From positions 22,568,001-22,632,000 of the forward strand of contig CM114275.1 of NCBI GenBank assembly GCA_050084515.1: a stretch of DNA of 64,000 nucleotides, written 5' to 3'. Of this stretch, positions 12,501-24,480 are shown piece after piece. Source of the DNA: Blasia pusilla (taxonomy: Eukaryota > Marchantiophyta > Marchantiopsida > Blasiales). The notes below the pieces were generated by a model. It saw only the letters and a program-made list of their open reading frames with translations, was not told the origin of the DNA and did no database searches. Every line of letters begins with the position of its first letter. Position 1 is the stretch's first letter. Both the position numbers and the translations under genes were made by a program.

Positions 12501-15500
12501 CCTACTGCAGAGTGATCTGACAGAAGGAAGAGGAGATTGAGACTAACTTCTGTGCTTGCTAGAGCCTCACTGGAAGGCAGGTCGTTTTGTCTAGTATGCT
12601 GATGGAGATTGTTTGCGCTCAATGATGTGAGCCATGTCTGATCTCTGAGCTGGTGACATATGAGGATCTGTGTTGTGAGTGCAAGGTGTGACTGTGTAGA
12701 ATCCTTCTTAGTATCTGTTAGATAATAAGAAGAGTCACATCATGGTAGGGCTCTGATTTGGCAATAGAGATAAACTGATTTGCTGATTGTATACAAGCTG
12801 AAATCATGGATGGTTTAGCTGATGCTAGTTCTGACTTTGTACAAGGAGATACTTCTGCTGGTCAATCATTTTCACAAGGAGACCTTGCATCCTGTAATTT
12901 TTCCTTCCTTACATGTCATGATCTTCCGATGCACTTGAAAGCATTCATCGGTTAATAATCCAGGTGAAATATCACCATCCAGGACTGGTCTCCACATATT
13001 TACCGAGGGAGGACAGCTATGAATTACAAAACTGTGTACTGTGAACATGTCAGCAAACCGTTTGTCAAACCCTGTACAGGACGTTTGCTCTATACCTTTT
13101 GGAAATCTCGCTTTGAAAGAGAAGGAGTCTTCTCAGGAGCTGGTAAGTAAAAACAGCTCAATGTAGCCCCAGGAGACTCTGAGATAAACTTTACTCTTTT
13201 ACCTGCACAAAGTGATGTCAGACATTATTGGAAAGTAGAGATGAAGACCATGGTGAAGATCAGATATGGCCAGGATACAGCCTCAGTAATCAAGCATCCA
13301 CTTCTGATATGTAATTTTGCATCCTTCCAAGTAAAATGAAGACAGTTCAGAATGAACCATGCCTGAGGCAGGTGAAACTGAAGCAGAATTCAATGCTTCT
13401 GGAAGGGCTTTCAGTAGCTTCCCCAGTTTGGTGGTGGAAACTTTTGCCTCCCTTTGACCTCGATGTCGTTCTCTGTTGTGATGGTTGAAGAGCCGACTTA
13501 GCAAACACTCTCAGGAATAAGAAAAACATTAAGAGGGTAACCAAGAAAAGAAGTATTCACAGAAGTTTAATACAACATGTTTAAGTTCAAAAAGTAAACA
13601 GTTTCACATTAACTATGTCTCATACACATATATGAGAAAATTGGAAGCATGTATTATGAGACATCACTTACCTGTGTTCATAATAAAGAGCTTTGCTAAG
13701 CAGTTCTTCACAAAAAGGTAAAACTGCAGCTGATGTCTCAGAAAAGAGCAACTCGACTTGCTTGACTCTTTTGCCAGGGCAAAGTGCTTCCAGGTTATCC
13801 ATCTACAAAGCCCAAGTTGCCCAACAATACATCAAATATGTCAAGCTGAGGAACTCTTCTCTGAACTATAACGGTATTACTCATGTATAGTCACTGAGTT
13901 TCAAGACAACCACACAATTTTATCTTCTATGTGAAGTCTGCATTAGTCCACCTCTTACCTCATAGGAAGAAAGCCCCTTCAAAGCCATTGCACGTGCCTT
14001 CCAATTTGAGTCTTCTATTTGTGTCTTGCCTTTCATTGCAGCTGCTTTCCATAAGATCTCCAAAACCTCTATGGCAGCATCCGGATGAGCTGCTGCATCT
14101 AGACCTCCATATCTCAGCAGCATACACAAGCTTGTATAGCAACACAAACTTTGTGTGAGGAAGTATCCAAACTTGAGGCAGTGAATGCTTGAGATAACAA
14201 TCAGACAAATCTGATCTTCCTTTTTCTTTCATGCAAAGCAAAAATGTGAATTCAAAAGCCTCCAAAATGTTAGCATGGTTACCTCTGCAGCACAAGCGGG
14301 TCTGATGGTATGACATGGAAGATTTTTGAAATTACCAGCCATGCAGTGTAGAAATCTGGTAAGACATACCTTGTAAAATTTGTGTCAGATTTTAAGTTAG
14401 ATCATATCTTGGCAATGAAGTTATGTAGAACTGTGGAGCACTACATGAATAAGCAATCAGGTTCTGTCTGCATTCACATGTGTTCTGTCACAAAATTGTA
14501 AATTATTCAAACTCTCTTCCTGCTGGCATACTAATCTCGATCAGCAACAAACAGGCAGATCAGCCCACCTCTCTTGAATGTGCGAAATAGAAGCGATTAG
14601 AAAAACGCCACAAAAGCATGAAGTGGGTTTTTTCCCTGATGGTTACCTATCACATCCTCCTTACACAGAAGTGCAAGGCTCTGTAGTCCTAGAGACAGGA
14701 CAATGGAGTCTGTACTCTCAATGCATGCCTGTACTGACACCCAAGTGTAAATTGTATCAGGAGAAAAACTAAGTATTGTGACTCCACAAGAACCCCTCCT
14801 TACTTGCCAGCTGACCCATCCTAGTAAATGACCGTAAGTGGCAACACAAAATCAAATAATGCCCAAGAAAATTGGATGTTTTATACAAGCTTTACATAGG
14901 TCAGCGCATCCTTTCGGTTTGGGACCAGTCCTCAAAACCTCTCATAGTGCTACCAGGTCTTATACTTTGCCATCTGTCTTCTTCGATACCCAGCATGAAG
15001 GAGCATGGTTGTTTGACAGAAAACGAGATTTGGAAGTGCTTCACCTGTATGGATAGAACCAAGTCAACTCCTCGATCTGGGTCCTTTTCACTCACATCAC
15101 GTATGCACGCTGCACGGCTCTGCAGTAATTCATTTCCTCCAAGCTTTTTGTGTATGTCTTCTGGTCGTAGTACTTTCTGAACATAGCAATCACCGCTCAA
15201 TAATCCTACTTCAAGATTTTACACAAACATTCTTCAGCACTAATGGACATGTTAACTTTCATAATTGGAAGGATTTGAAGCCTTGGCCACATTACCTATC
15301 CATTCAGTCACCACATCTAAACCATCATACTCCTTCACTAGATCCACCTATTTACCAAACTTGTTGAAAGTTTGCAGACCCCCATAATAAAGTCTTCAGA
15401 AATAATACATCAATTAAAAGCTTCTTCATATAGACATCCATCTAAAGATACTTCTGAATCTGAAAAACTGCATAAGACACTAGATTCAACATTACAGGAA

Positions 15501-18500
15501 GGATGAGTATTGATACCTGAAGATATGGGAATGCACGATCAGTGAACTCCCAGGTTTTGCAAAGTAGTCGTACAGCTGTTGCTTGTACAACCCTGGAAGC
15601 AAGAAAGGGTAAACTGCATCATGTGAAATTTTTATAGCAGCATTCTTGCCAACTGTTACCCTATCGAGGAAGTTACCTGACATCTGAATTGTCGGATATT
15701 ATTCAGTTCTTCTCCTGAAGGTCATCTGTCTAGACTATGAAGAGCAAGAAGACCTGCCTTAGAATCAAAAAAAGTACTATCATTTAAGCATTGACATCCT
15801 TCATCTTTCCGCCCTAGTCACATCAGAACCAAAGCAGTTTAGAAACTCAATTCAAAGAGATACTTACAGATCACAGTGCGTGTTCAACATGGGCTGCAGT
15901 ACTTGCAATACCAAAGGTAAAGTTGCCGAATGACAAGCCAATGAAGGGAATGCCTTCAAAAGGCCCAACTGCACAACCCAAGCGACATCACGTGTATTAG
16001 AGCAAGACTTCAAAAGTAACTTTGCAGACTCAATAGACTAGAAGACAACTAAGCCTTTACAAGTGTTGTAAACTGGAACTTTTTATGAGAATCAAACACG
16101 TTGAAAACTCGCAGCCACTAGCCTATGGGTAAAAGGAATCTGAATGATTACAACATCGCTAGCAAACAATCAGCTACTCTAGATTAAAAAGTACATTCAA
16201 GTGGAACAGATGTCACTGGGCACACTGTTAATTCTTTCATCAAAATATTGGGAAGACTTAGAGTGAAAACCTGACTAAAGTTTGGGATAGGTTTGGGAAC
16301 AATCCTGATAAGAAGTTGGACTGTCAGTCAACATGTCATTGCACAACCATGAAATGTTGACTGGTGATCAAATCTGCTACTCATGAAGTGGTAATTTTTT
16401 TATTCTCATCTCTACTTACATAGCTACATCTAGGACATATGTTGCTCATCCACATATTACTTCAAGAAAAGCAATTTGTTCAATATCCAGCTGTAACAAT
16501 ATCCAGAAATGATTGTCTGTTAGTATGTTGTCAGCCTAACCTGGATATCCGGTCCTGCAAGCTTTTCAGACTTTCCTCGGAACCTGAGGCAGAATAGGAC
16601 CGCTGGTACCAATGACACACCCCAGATGGGCACAACTTTCCCAATTGAAGCCAGAGCTTCTGTGGCTCCAAGTGCAAGCTTGGCATTTGGATGCATCAAG
16701 AAGACTGTCACCAAGGTACTCAGTGAAATCAACAAACCTGACCACGAACACAATGTTGTTTAAGAAACTAGATTTCCAACATAAGAATGTGTGTAAAAAT
16801 GCAATTAAATGATCCAGGCCAACCAGCTCTAATACCCACCTTGGAAAGGTCTCTAAGAGAAAGGGGGAAACTCCCTGAGCGTCTCTTCACTGGATCCCCT
16901 AATTCTTTGCTAGAACCTTCTAAGAAAGAGCTACTTACAAGCAAGGTTCCATCTCCAAGCCACAGCTATCCGCACTCTTCACCAAAGAACTACACAACGA
17001 TTAAGAAACCAAGTGAAAACATATCAAGAAAAGTGTGCTCATTCCTTGAGCAAGATTTTTTATATCCTCATACATACTTCAACAAGAAGTTGCAATAAGT
17101 TCAAAAATACCTCTATTTTGCCCCAAAGAATGAGATATCGGGAAAACCTCCTGACCATCATGGCTAGTCCTTCTCATGTACATACTGAGATTTCTTAGCC
17201 AATCTTCTCCACTACTAAGCTTGGACATTGTCACCGGTACAGGATTACATAACCACTTCCCAGAAATAGTTTTCTGCATCGCCATTTTTTTGCACATGCA
17301 TTGATCATTAGTTCAACTGACCAAAGTCTACAAATGTGACCAAATACACCTACTTTGGGCCCACTGCTTCGTCACCATTTTTACAGTTCCAACACAATCA
17401 AATGATACACATACAGACATGCATACATCTATATTATTGTAAAATTATGTACAGGTAACTACAAGACAAAATAGTCGCCCTGTGAATTTTAGCAAGAAAG
17501 GAGAAGGGGAGAGGAAGAGATGAATTTGTCCAGGGAAGGTGGGTTGATTTTCCTTGTTTCAAATAAGATTTTCAAATGTTTCAAATGGGGGAATTTTTTC
17601 CCCAAATAATGAAGAAGGGAAAGGGATTTTTTTTCAAAATCAGAGGAAGGGTCCAGGGATTTTTTTTCCCAAAACTAGGAGGTGGGATAGATGGCTTTCC
17701 AAATGAAGGAGGGGAGCATGGGTGAGATTTTTAAATGAGGAGCAAGTTTACAAGGAAAGGACACTCCGATTTTCTGAAAATGACAATGAGAATATTTTTT
17801 TTGTCCATCACAGAGGCAGGCCAACTAGAACATTCACAAGCACATGTATCATTACAGCGTTTTAAACCCATACAGAATTGACCCTTGACCACGACAAGTC
17901 TAAAAGGAGACATGCTGGTTTCCAACACAACCAACAGAGATTAAAACAAAAAATGCTCACCACCAGGTAATTGCTTTCAAACTAATAAACAACTGACCTC
18001 TGACCACAATAATTGTAAAAGTCGGCACACTGCCACTCCCGCATGTTGTTCTCCCCAGCTCCAATCATCCAATGTTGGCCCCACATCATTCGTGCTAGTG
18101 GTGTTGCAAAATTCCCAAGCATCTTCCACAAATTTCTCAAGAGCTTGCAGTAATTTCAAGGAGGCAAGCTTTACAGCTACAGAAGGATATGACATCACAT
18201 GAAGAACAGGAAACACCCACACCAACAAAGCAGGAATAGTTACACCAGATCTCGACTTCCTCCCTGCAGAGAATGCATCCAGTGCAGGAACAATATCTGA
18301 GAACAATGTCGAAATGAATTCATTTTAAGTCTGCACGAAGACAATCTTTAGGGAACGTGGAACATGGCAATGACAAGTAGTGCAGAACCACTCCGCCATC
18401 GAATTAAATTATCAGAAGAAAGTGAGACAGAATAACCGACTACATTCCCAAACTTTACAGAGAACTATTGACATTGTGCAGTATTGCCTCATTGGAATTA

Positions 18501-20884
18501 GTTAAGGCAAAAGAAATAACATGGCGTGCTAGATGCTTTCTTCAGCAGGGAAGGGACCAAAAAGAAACCCACTAATTGTGAAGACAGACTTGTCTCAACA
18601 TTTAAAGAAGCAGGAACCTGTAGGAAAGAGAATTTGAAGAATTTGTACAACAGAGTACCTTCAGTATGAACTTCCTCCAGCCAACCCAGTCCCAAATCTA
18701 GTAGCAAAAGTTGATCTTGTTCAGAATCCACGATGGCAAGCATGTGAGCCATGGACATCATATGCACTCCAACAACTCCAGCAATATCTGAACTTAGCAC
18801 CTTAAGTGACTTCATCACACGTCTGACCAAGATAAGAGGATTGTAGAAGGAAACCTTATGCGACAGCAGCTCATGACACAATCCTATGAGCCTGCAAAGA
18901 AGTTGACATCCAAGTTTTTCCAGTTCCTTCACCTGAAACCACGCAAATGCATTATCTGACTATATAGATATTTGATGTACACATGCACAGTGATGAAATC
19001 AAAAAATGATATTTGAATTGATTGGCCATTTGTATGCGATTGAGAATTAAGATCCCTCAAGGGAAAATCACTCATACCCTTACTTTTTTCAGCTGCCGAA
19101 GCACCAAATTTGAACTCCAAACACTAAAATACTTTTTAACTCCTTGGGAAACAAAAACTCTTCCTGATGAGCCATAAAGCAGGACAGACCTTGATTTGCT
19201 GAGCATCTGTCAGCTTTATATGATTCTCCCAGATATCCACCAGCTCCTTACAAGCAGCCATTGCAACTTCACGGTCCTGGAAGGTATGACAGAGAATCTG
19301 ATGTTTTCAGTAATTGGCGTCCTAAAAGCTCACATAAGGGAAAATCAAGGGTAGCATGGACTACTAACAGACATGTCAAGTCCAACAATCTAGGTGAAAG
19401 CCTGATACTGCCATTACCAAGCCAAAGTATCTAGGCGTCATATCACATGTTCCCAAGTAGAATTGACATCCACGAAAGACCTTGCCTCGGCTGACTCAGT
19501 GCGATAGTGCTGGACATAGTCGATTAATATCTTCAACAGGAGCCGCCCGAGGCCATAGCAGGAGAGTGTAATCACGGCTAGCTGACAATGAAGATCTCTC
19601 GCAAAGAGTAAATGACTACATGAAACCGATGACTGCAGAAGCACAGATGTAATAAAAGGCTGCAGAAACTGAAGTGTTGTTATCTGCTTTCTTGGAATAG
19701 CTTGGATGAGGATAATCTTCACTTGCTGGAGAATATGTTGATGTCCCTCTGTCCTCGTTTGGAATGACTGCGAAGACGATGCCACAGTACAAGTAAGTAG
19801 GGTCAACCTTCGAAGCAGATGCACCAGAGAGCGTTCGTACTTACTAGCATAATTCCCTTGAGAGACGGAAGAAGCTGGAAAGAAGGCTGCCCGTCTGAAG
19901 TGCAAGGTAAAGTAAAGTCTGCTAAACACTGTCACTCAAATTCATGATTACTTTCACAAAGATACAAAACTTCCCTTCAATTCTTTGGTTTTCGCTCTCC
20001 TAGCAGACATGCCGCTTGCAAAATACAGAATGTACGGAAGTGCATACCATTTGAGAGCAATAGAAGACCAATGAGCTCATCGCTCATTACTATGTCTCTC
20101 AATAATCATGGATGAAGCAGAATCGCTACTAGATCAGGAACCTGACGGGGCTAGCTCCGCATTAAATTGATAAACCGGTCCCAGAAGCAAAACACTAGCC
20201 GAATCGGACAGTAATTTTCTAGTGCAGCTATCATTTAGAGTTAGAGATCATACATCATGCAGCAGTGATTATACTAAGTCAAAAGCCAAATCCATGTTAG
20301 GTGAAAATCTAAGCCACAAGTAGTTCACGGATGCCACATCCAGTGTCGATACTAGTGTTTTCAAAATCAACAAGCCAATTTCTTATTCAATTATGAGATA
20401 CCGAGACACAAAGAGGGAATTTTCTTCAGAAGTTACGTGCAACCGATAGGCGTATTACCTTCACCAGCGGATGAAAGCCGACTCCAAGTAGATCCCCCGT
20501 TTTGTCAGTGAATTGAGTCCCCTCTTGTACATTGTGAATAAACAGCCGACATAAGAATCCTATTCCATTCACAACGCTCGCCACGGACTCCACAGCAACG
20601 GCATCGAGGGCAGATTGAAGCTCTTGCAGGCCCTGTTCTACAGAAAGCTTTCCATCGCGGCATAAGCTGCAAATTTCTTTCACGGTCTGGTCAAGAACCG
20701 CAGGCTGCGTGGATGTAAGACACCGAGAAAATGCTTCCCGCCCAATCGTTGAACTCAAATTTGAGTGAGGAGGCCCATCTTTCAGCCGCTGAAAGATAGC
20801 CTTAACAGCGAAGCGCTGAACCAGAGGATGCGGAAGTTGCAATTTCTCATGAAAGGAGCTGTAGGGACCACTTTGAGCCGCCAT
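533..20884 (-). CDS. RST1: RST1-like (RESURRECTION1 / focadhesin-domain) protein, 27 exons
   Basis: RST1 is a very large plant alpha-solenoid protein with a focadhesin-type domain. In Arabidopsis it works with RIPR as cofactor of the cytoplasmic RNA exosome and Ski complex, and mutants affect wax, embryo and siRNA control. Exons I placed (minus strand, in order): 20884-20459, 19767-19447, 19276-19190, 18932-18659, 18296-17998, 17273-17111, 16965-16939, 16737-16541, 15968-15868, 15592-15517, 15347-15296, 15172-15045, 14728-14647, 14355-14283, 14130-13959, 13802-13672, 13496-13358, 13176-13096, 9729-9511, 9035-8958, 8726-8544, 6794-5874, 5514-5167, 5006-4275, 2044-1894, 1177-1068, 898-533. All use GT-AG and the phases close: 5937 nt, 1978 residues plus stop (Arabidopsis RST1 about 1840). 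Recognisable stretches include the N-terminal QRFAVKAIF, KDPDRGVDLVLS, LLRYGGLDAAAHP, MQWSATLALGVVATSLH and VKGACGLALG. The start is the first ATG, in the conserved N-terminus. Exon ends at 17273, 15172, 13496 and 13358 and the 4275/2044 junction are least certain; a short exon there could be missed. Confidence 0.9.
7177..7297. mobile_element. foldback (MITE-like) element in an RST1 intron
   Basis: About 121 bp inside the intron between the RST1 exons ending at 8544 and starting at 6794. The left end A8-GCCCGTGCAA-CT (7177-7196) is the reverse complement of the right end AGTTTGCACGGGC-T8 (about 7277-7297). Inner copies of GTAAACTAACTGA and its complement TCAGTTAGTTTAC extend the fold, and two further copies of CAGTTAGTTTACTAG follow the element up to 7350. 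This is the structure of a non-autonomous foldback or MITE. No coding content. Confidence 0.7.
8022..8172 (+). mobile_element. fragment of the DNMT-gypsy family in an RST1 intron
   Basis: About 150 bp that align base for base with 33850-34003, the region between the protease and methyltransferase of the gypsy element described below. Shared words include GCATTTAGCAGTGCCATCAC and GATTGAGGGACATGTCCA. Differences are scattered substitutions, mostly transitions, with one in-frame stop. The fragment is antisense to RST1 and lies in the same intron as the foldback element. The flank continues into an AT-rich run (8175-8200) with no further similarity, so it is a truncated piece. Confidence 0.85.
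9085..9345 (-). mobile_element. Copia-LTR-like sequence in an RST1 intron
   Basis: Lies in the short intron between RST1 exons 9729-9511 and 9035-8958. The core (about 9155-9335) matches 59630-59815 at the 3' end of the minus-strand Copia element, including ACCACCATGGAGAAC, TCTCAATTATATAGGGTATG and AGTTAAGATAATCG. The outer edges carry an imperfect inverted repeat: AACTCCCGTCTTGTCTGA at 9119-9136 against TCAGACAGGACACTAAACGGG near 9328-9348. The match supports a solo or truncated LTR related to that Copia element. The edges could instead belong to a DNA element that carries the LTR piece. Confidence 0.65.
11042..11745 (+). repeat. direct repeat copy A (LTR-like) in RST1 intron 18
   Basis: About 700 bp beginning TGTTGAAATTTGTTAATATC and ending near TGGTCAATCATTTTCTCA. 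It is nearly identical to copy B at 12178-12880, with small indels only. It starts with TG, carries short inverted segments and a GGTAGGGCTCTGAT stretch near 11590-11605 that recalls a Copia primer-binding region, and then an ATG at about 11657 opening a short reading frame (MDGLADASSDFVQGD...). This looks like an LTR plus the first bases of the internal region of an LTR retrotransposon. Confidence 0.6.
12178..12880 (+). repeat. direct repeat copy B (LTR-like) in RST1 intron 18
   Basis: Second copy of the 11042-11745 repeat, same orientation, differing by scattered substitutions and small indels (for example an extra TGTCATGCAGCATTG-like insertion near 12482-12495). It has the same TGTTGAAATTTG start and the same short ATG frame near its right end. 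The 430 bp between the copies carries no recognisable gag or pol. The pair is therefore not a simple full-length element; two truncated insertions, or an element reduced by recombination, both fit. The 3.4-kb host intron (9730-13095) owes much of its length to them. Confidence 0.65.
16939..16965 (-). other. putative 27-nt microexon of RST1
   Basis: Between the exons ending at 17111 and starting at 16737, the minus strand holds a 27-nt segment bounded by AG on its left and GTAAGT on its right. It reads A-V-A-W-R-W-N-L-A and is the only segment in this intron that restores the phase between its neighbours (phase 1 in, phase 1 out). The acceptor has a weak pyrimidine tract. A transcript read would settle it. 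Confidence 0.55.
17490..17745. repeat. low-complexity purine/poly-T block in an RST1 intron
   Basis: Intron sequence between RST1 exons 18296-17998 and 17273-17111. It alternates GGAAGGG-type purine runs with T7-8-CCC runs, as a poorly conserved unit of about 50-60 bp repeated around 17580-17700 (GGGAATTTTTTCCCC, GGGATTTTTTTTC, GGGATTTTTTTTCCC). It is probably a decayed tandem repeat. No coding potential was found. Confidence 0.5.
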
Positions 20885-22329
20885 TTCTGACTTGGAAGAG
20901 AGCTTGGCATGAAATTCAAAGCTCCACTCATAAAGTCAGACATGAATGTGACATTCCAAAGTTTGAATTTAGCAATTGAACGCCATATCTGCCAGAGCGC
21001 ATAAGCCTAGTCCCGTGGCGCACCAGACACAGCTCCAATCCTCTGGCGTGCCACAGTATTCATCAATCGCTGGGCCAAGACGAATGAAGATTACTACACT
21101 GAAACTGAAGTCGTTTCCTTCTCCGTCCAACTGTGATTACTTGAAGGCATGTAGGGTTTGGAAGGGAAAACCAAATTCAAATATTAAAATTCTGTCGAGC
21201 TTCGGAAAGCATCGAGAACAACAGTTTGACAGATTTCTTTCTCATTCCTAATTTGCTTCATGGAACGATGACCAGACGACGTAGCATATTTCACATTCAC
21301 ATTTCGTACGTATCATTTCTGAACGGCGGACATGAATTCAAAAGCATGATTAGATCAAATGCGTGTAGACTTCTGGGTAAGTTTCTAAAAGTTTCCATAA
21401 TTATTCCCCGTAAAAAAAAGTAGTCCACGAAATGAATATTTGAATAAGCCAGAAAACTTTGAATATGTATTCCGTACATATTAGAAAAAAATTCTTATGT
21501 GAAATATTTTTTAATTGGAGATGTATGAAAAGAGGATATATATTTATATATATCTTGTTTCAATAATTATATATAGATGAAATTTGTAATTCTATTTAAT
21601 TCTGATTAATATATATTAGGTGCCCCTAAATAACACGGGAAATAAAAAGTGTTTGAAGAGTCAATGTATAACCTGAAAAGGGAAGAGATTAATGATTCTG
21701 CACACAAATTCAAATTTTTTTTCTTGTTGTCCATTAGTAGGTACATGTGCAATGCACGAATACCTACCATTAACCCACGTGCCTTACCTAAATTTACATT
21801 ATCCATCACAATCCCAACACACCTCTTACTTGACCTAACGAATCTCCAATCGACTTCTAATTTGATTACCCCCAAAATAAATCGCAAGAATGCTTGATTT
21901 ATGGTTCTTTTAAATATCTATATGCTTCCTCTTTCATCTTTAGCTTCCTATTCATGTCTTGGAGAAAGTCCCAAAGGGCTTCTCATCCTACAAATTTGTA
22001 AGTTGCGCACCCCATAGAATTAGAGCCTTTAAAGGCTCCACTCCTATGGGTTGTCATGATGTTTCCAAGAAAAGCGAGCAAAGCTTTCCTACTTGTTGCT
22101 TGGTCTAGGAGGAAGTCTAGTTTATATTTCTTTGTTCTTCAAAGTCATCAAGGTTTTCAATATACAAGCTCTCACCTTCAATATCTCCATCATATTGCGA
22201 GCCCTCGAGTCTAGAACTCTTCACTAGCTAGCTCTAAAGGGTATTGTTAAGTCTAATATCCCGATTGTAAGTATTATAGAAAATGGTTTTCGTGACAAGA
22301 TGCAATTGTCTCAAAATGGGCTATCAAGA
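20885..22329. other. upstream region of RST1 and intergenic DNA
   Basis: The first few hundred bases upstream of the RST1 start codon should hold its 5' UTR and promoter; I see no convincing TATA box at a fixed spacing. 21470-21640 is very AT-rich, with several TATATA tracts. From about 21900 the sequence is likely transposon-derived, with three short foldbacks: 21962-21984, 21990-21999 and the larger 22011-22050. No gene recognised. Confidence 0.5.
22011..22050. repeat. 40-bp imperfect palindrome
   Basis: The left arm CCCATAG-5-GAGCCTTT and right arm AAAGGCTC-5-CTATGGG pair with no spacer; only the five central arm bases mismatch. The inner GAGCCTTTAAAGGCTC is a perfect 16-bp palindrome. 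It lies just left of the decayed gypsy copy and could be a hairpin of an LTR or a small foldback. No function is claimed. Confidence 0.7.
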
Positions 22330-24480
22330 GACACTAACTAATTACGTTAAATTTGAAGAGTTGAATTAAGTGAGCGATTGAATCAATAAGTTATCATATG
22401 GAGAGCCATTTCTCGTTATGAAGGAGAAGGATGGAAAGTTAAGACTATGTATTAACAACCATACATTCAAGACAGTTATATTGAAGAATAATTATCCCCT
22501 TCCAAGGATGGAGACCTCTTCCACAAGGACGAGGTCTCCATCCTTGGGAGTAAGCATTTATCACAATCATGCATATTAAGAAGGATGTGAATGACATCTT
22601 AAAGGATAGGCAGAAGGCCGGAGATTACCAACCTTTCAATTGGTAGACAAAGGTTGAGAGGGATGATATGCCCATCCCAAAGCAGATATATAATGTCATT
22701 AGACATGCAATCATCTTCAAGTCATTAGATATTCTAGTATGATACCATTAGTTGCCTATCAGATTTTATAATAAGTAGAAGACGACATTGTGGGGCAAAA
22801 ATCCCCATAGGAAGGAATTTTTTGCTAATGTAGTCGTGGATCTTAATATCTGGGTTGGAAAACGCTCGGATAGAGTTTTTGAGAGTCGTTGATAGAATCT
22901 TGGTAGGTTTGGATTTTTCTAGGTAATATTAATGATATCATAGTCTTCAAATCTATGGTTGAGGAGCATGAGCGACATCTTGCAAAGTTGTTTCATTGAT
23001 TGTATATACATGGACTTAAGTCATATCTAGCCAAGTGAAAATTCTTCTACGATCAAATTAAGTATCTAGGTCAAATAAGAATATGGAGGTGGGTTAGGAG
23101 TTCAAAATAGAAAGATGGAGGCTATTTCACACACTCCACATTGTATACATGTGAATCAAACCTATGCATTCATGGGATTGGTGAACTTTAATGGACATCT
23201 GTCAAGGTTCTTAAAGTAGTTTGAATCCACTAAATATGCTAAGGTGGATCATAAGTGGTGGTGGTGGTGGTGGTGGCATAAGAAATTGAGAGCTTTAAAG
23301 CACCTCAAGGATAAAGTGAGATCTACACTAATCCCTGAAGAGACTAATTACATGGCATTCGTTCTATACACATCAATTGTAAGTATGTTGGGATTTGGCT
23401 ATCCTCACCAAACATGATGATGACGATAGAGATTTTTTAGTGACTTATGCAAGTCACTTAAATAATATGTCAAGGTTAAGTTTCTATGAGGTAGAGTGTT
23501 TAATCTTACTGTGGATCATGGCATATTTACATATTATTCCCTTGAGAACCCTTCAACTCTCATAAATGATCATCAAGATGATGCTTGGATAGCATGCATA
23601 TTTCTACTTGGGATTCTTTGCCCTGAAAGGTCATGTAATATCAACTTTGACGAGAAGGTCATGTGCGAAGTCGCCAAACCCTAAGGTTGATGAGAAGGCA
23701 ACTTGTGGTTGAAATATCCATCAAGATGGAGTATTTTGGAGTATCTAGCCAATAGTAAAAAAAGCAGGCACATCAGATATCAAGGAGCAAGACCAGATCC
23801 TATAACAAGCCAAGCATACACATGTTCCACAAGTCTAAGAGGATGGTAGAGAGTGAGTGGTGCCTTATCCTTTATAATAAGCACGGTTGGTGCAATATGA
23901 CCAAATTAAGTTTGGTCATTTTGGAATGAAGTGGACCTAAATTTTACTCTAGACATAGTATTGGTGGTCTGACATATGGAAAAATGTACAAAAATTTATG
24001 CCCAAGTGTCTTGGGTGAGATATATAGAGAACAAGCATCCTTCAATGGTCCAACTCCATAATTGCATCCTTTACTAATCATAGGTTTAGATTATTAATAT
24101 TTATTGAACTTTTCTAAACCTTGACCTTTTATGAGGTGCATAGTTGATATATGTTGGTAATACTTGAGGTTTTTTGAAGTGGATAGAGCTAGTTGCATGT
24201 CTAGAAAAAGGAAGTGGAGGAATATTGTATCCATTACAAGATCAAGCGTTACGTCATCAAGCCACCTTAGGGCCCACCAAAAATAATGTTGATTGATTAG
24301 GTATCAAGTTTTGTGGGGAGTATCGTGCCTTTTGTGATCAGGCATTGATTGACCATTGTACATCGTTATGAGATCATACATACTTAGATAGTGGAGTTGA
24401 GAGAGTTGTTTAGATGGTGAAAAGCATGTTTGCAAATATATGGTTAATAAAGGGTTCATCTAAGAGATTGGTACAAGTAC
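22330..24480 (+). pseudogene. decayed Ty3/gypsy pol (RT-RNase H-integrase) of the DNMT-gypsy family
   Basis: Fragments of a Ty3/gypsy pol in order but with many stops and frameshifts. A reverse transcriptase start (KDGKLRLC then NNYPLPRM) lies at about 22390-22510; an RT core near 22880-23060 follows 36060-36240 base for base (GGTTGAGGAGCATGAGCGACATCT). RNase H pieces lie at 23090-23690 and integrase pieces near 24310-24430 (equivalent to 37670-37800). The RT active site reads Y/*-I-N-D rather than YIDD, as in the better copy. A (GTG)n tract occurs at 23255-23277. Homology to the element at 31.4-38.5 kb identifies the family; methyltransferase and PHD parts were not seen in this copy. Confidence 0.8.
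22502..22547. repeat. perfect 17-bp inverted repeat with 12-nt loop
   Basis: CCAAGGATGGAGACCTC at 22502-22518 is followed, after TTCCACAAGGAC, by its exact reverse complement at 22531-22547. It interrupts the decayed gypsy RT just after the NNYPLPRM stretch, where a functional RT would continue. A local inverted duplication (template switch) is the simplest reading. Confidence 0.8.

Noticed and set aside
12890-13095. Minus-strand frame MWRPVLDGDISPGLL considered as an exon
   Set aside because: It follows a good donor at 13095 and adds stops before the next exon; RST1 similarity does not require it.
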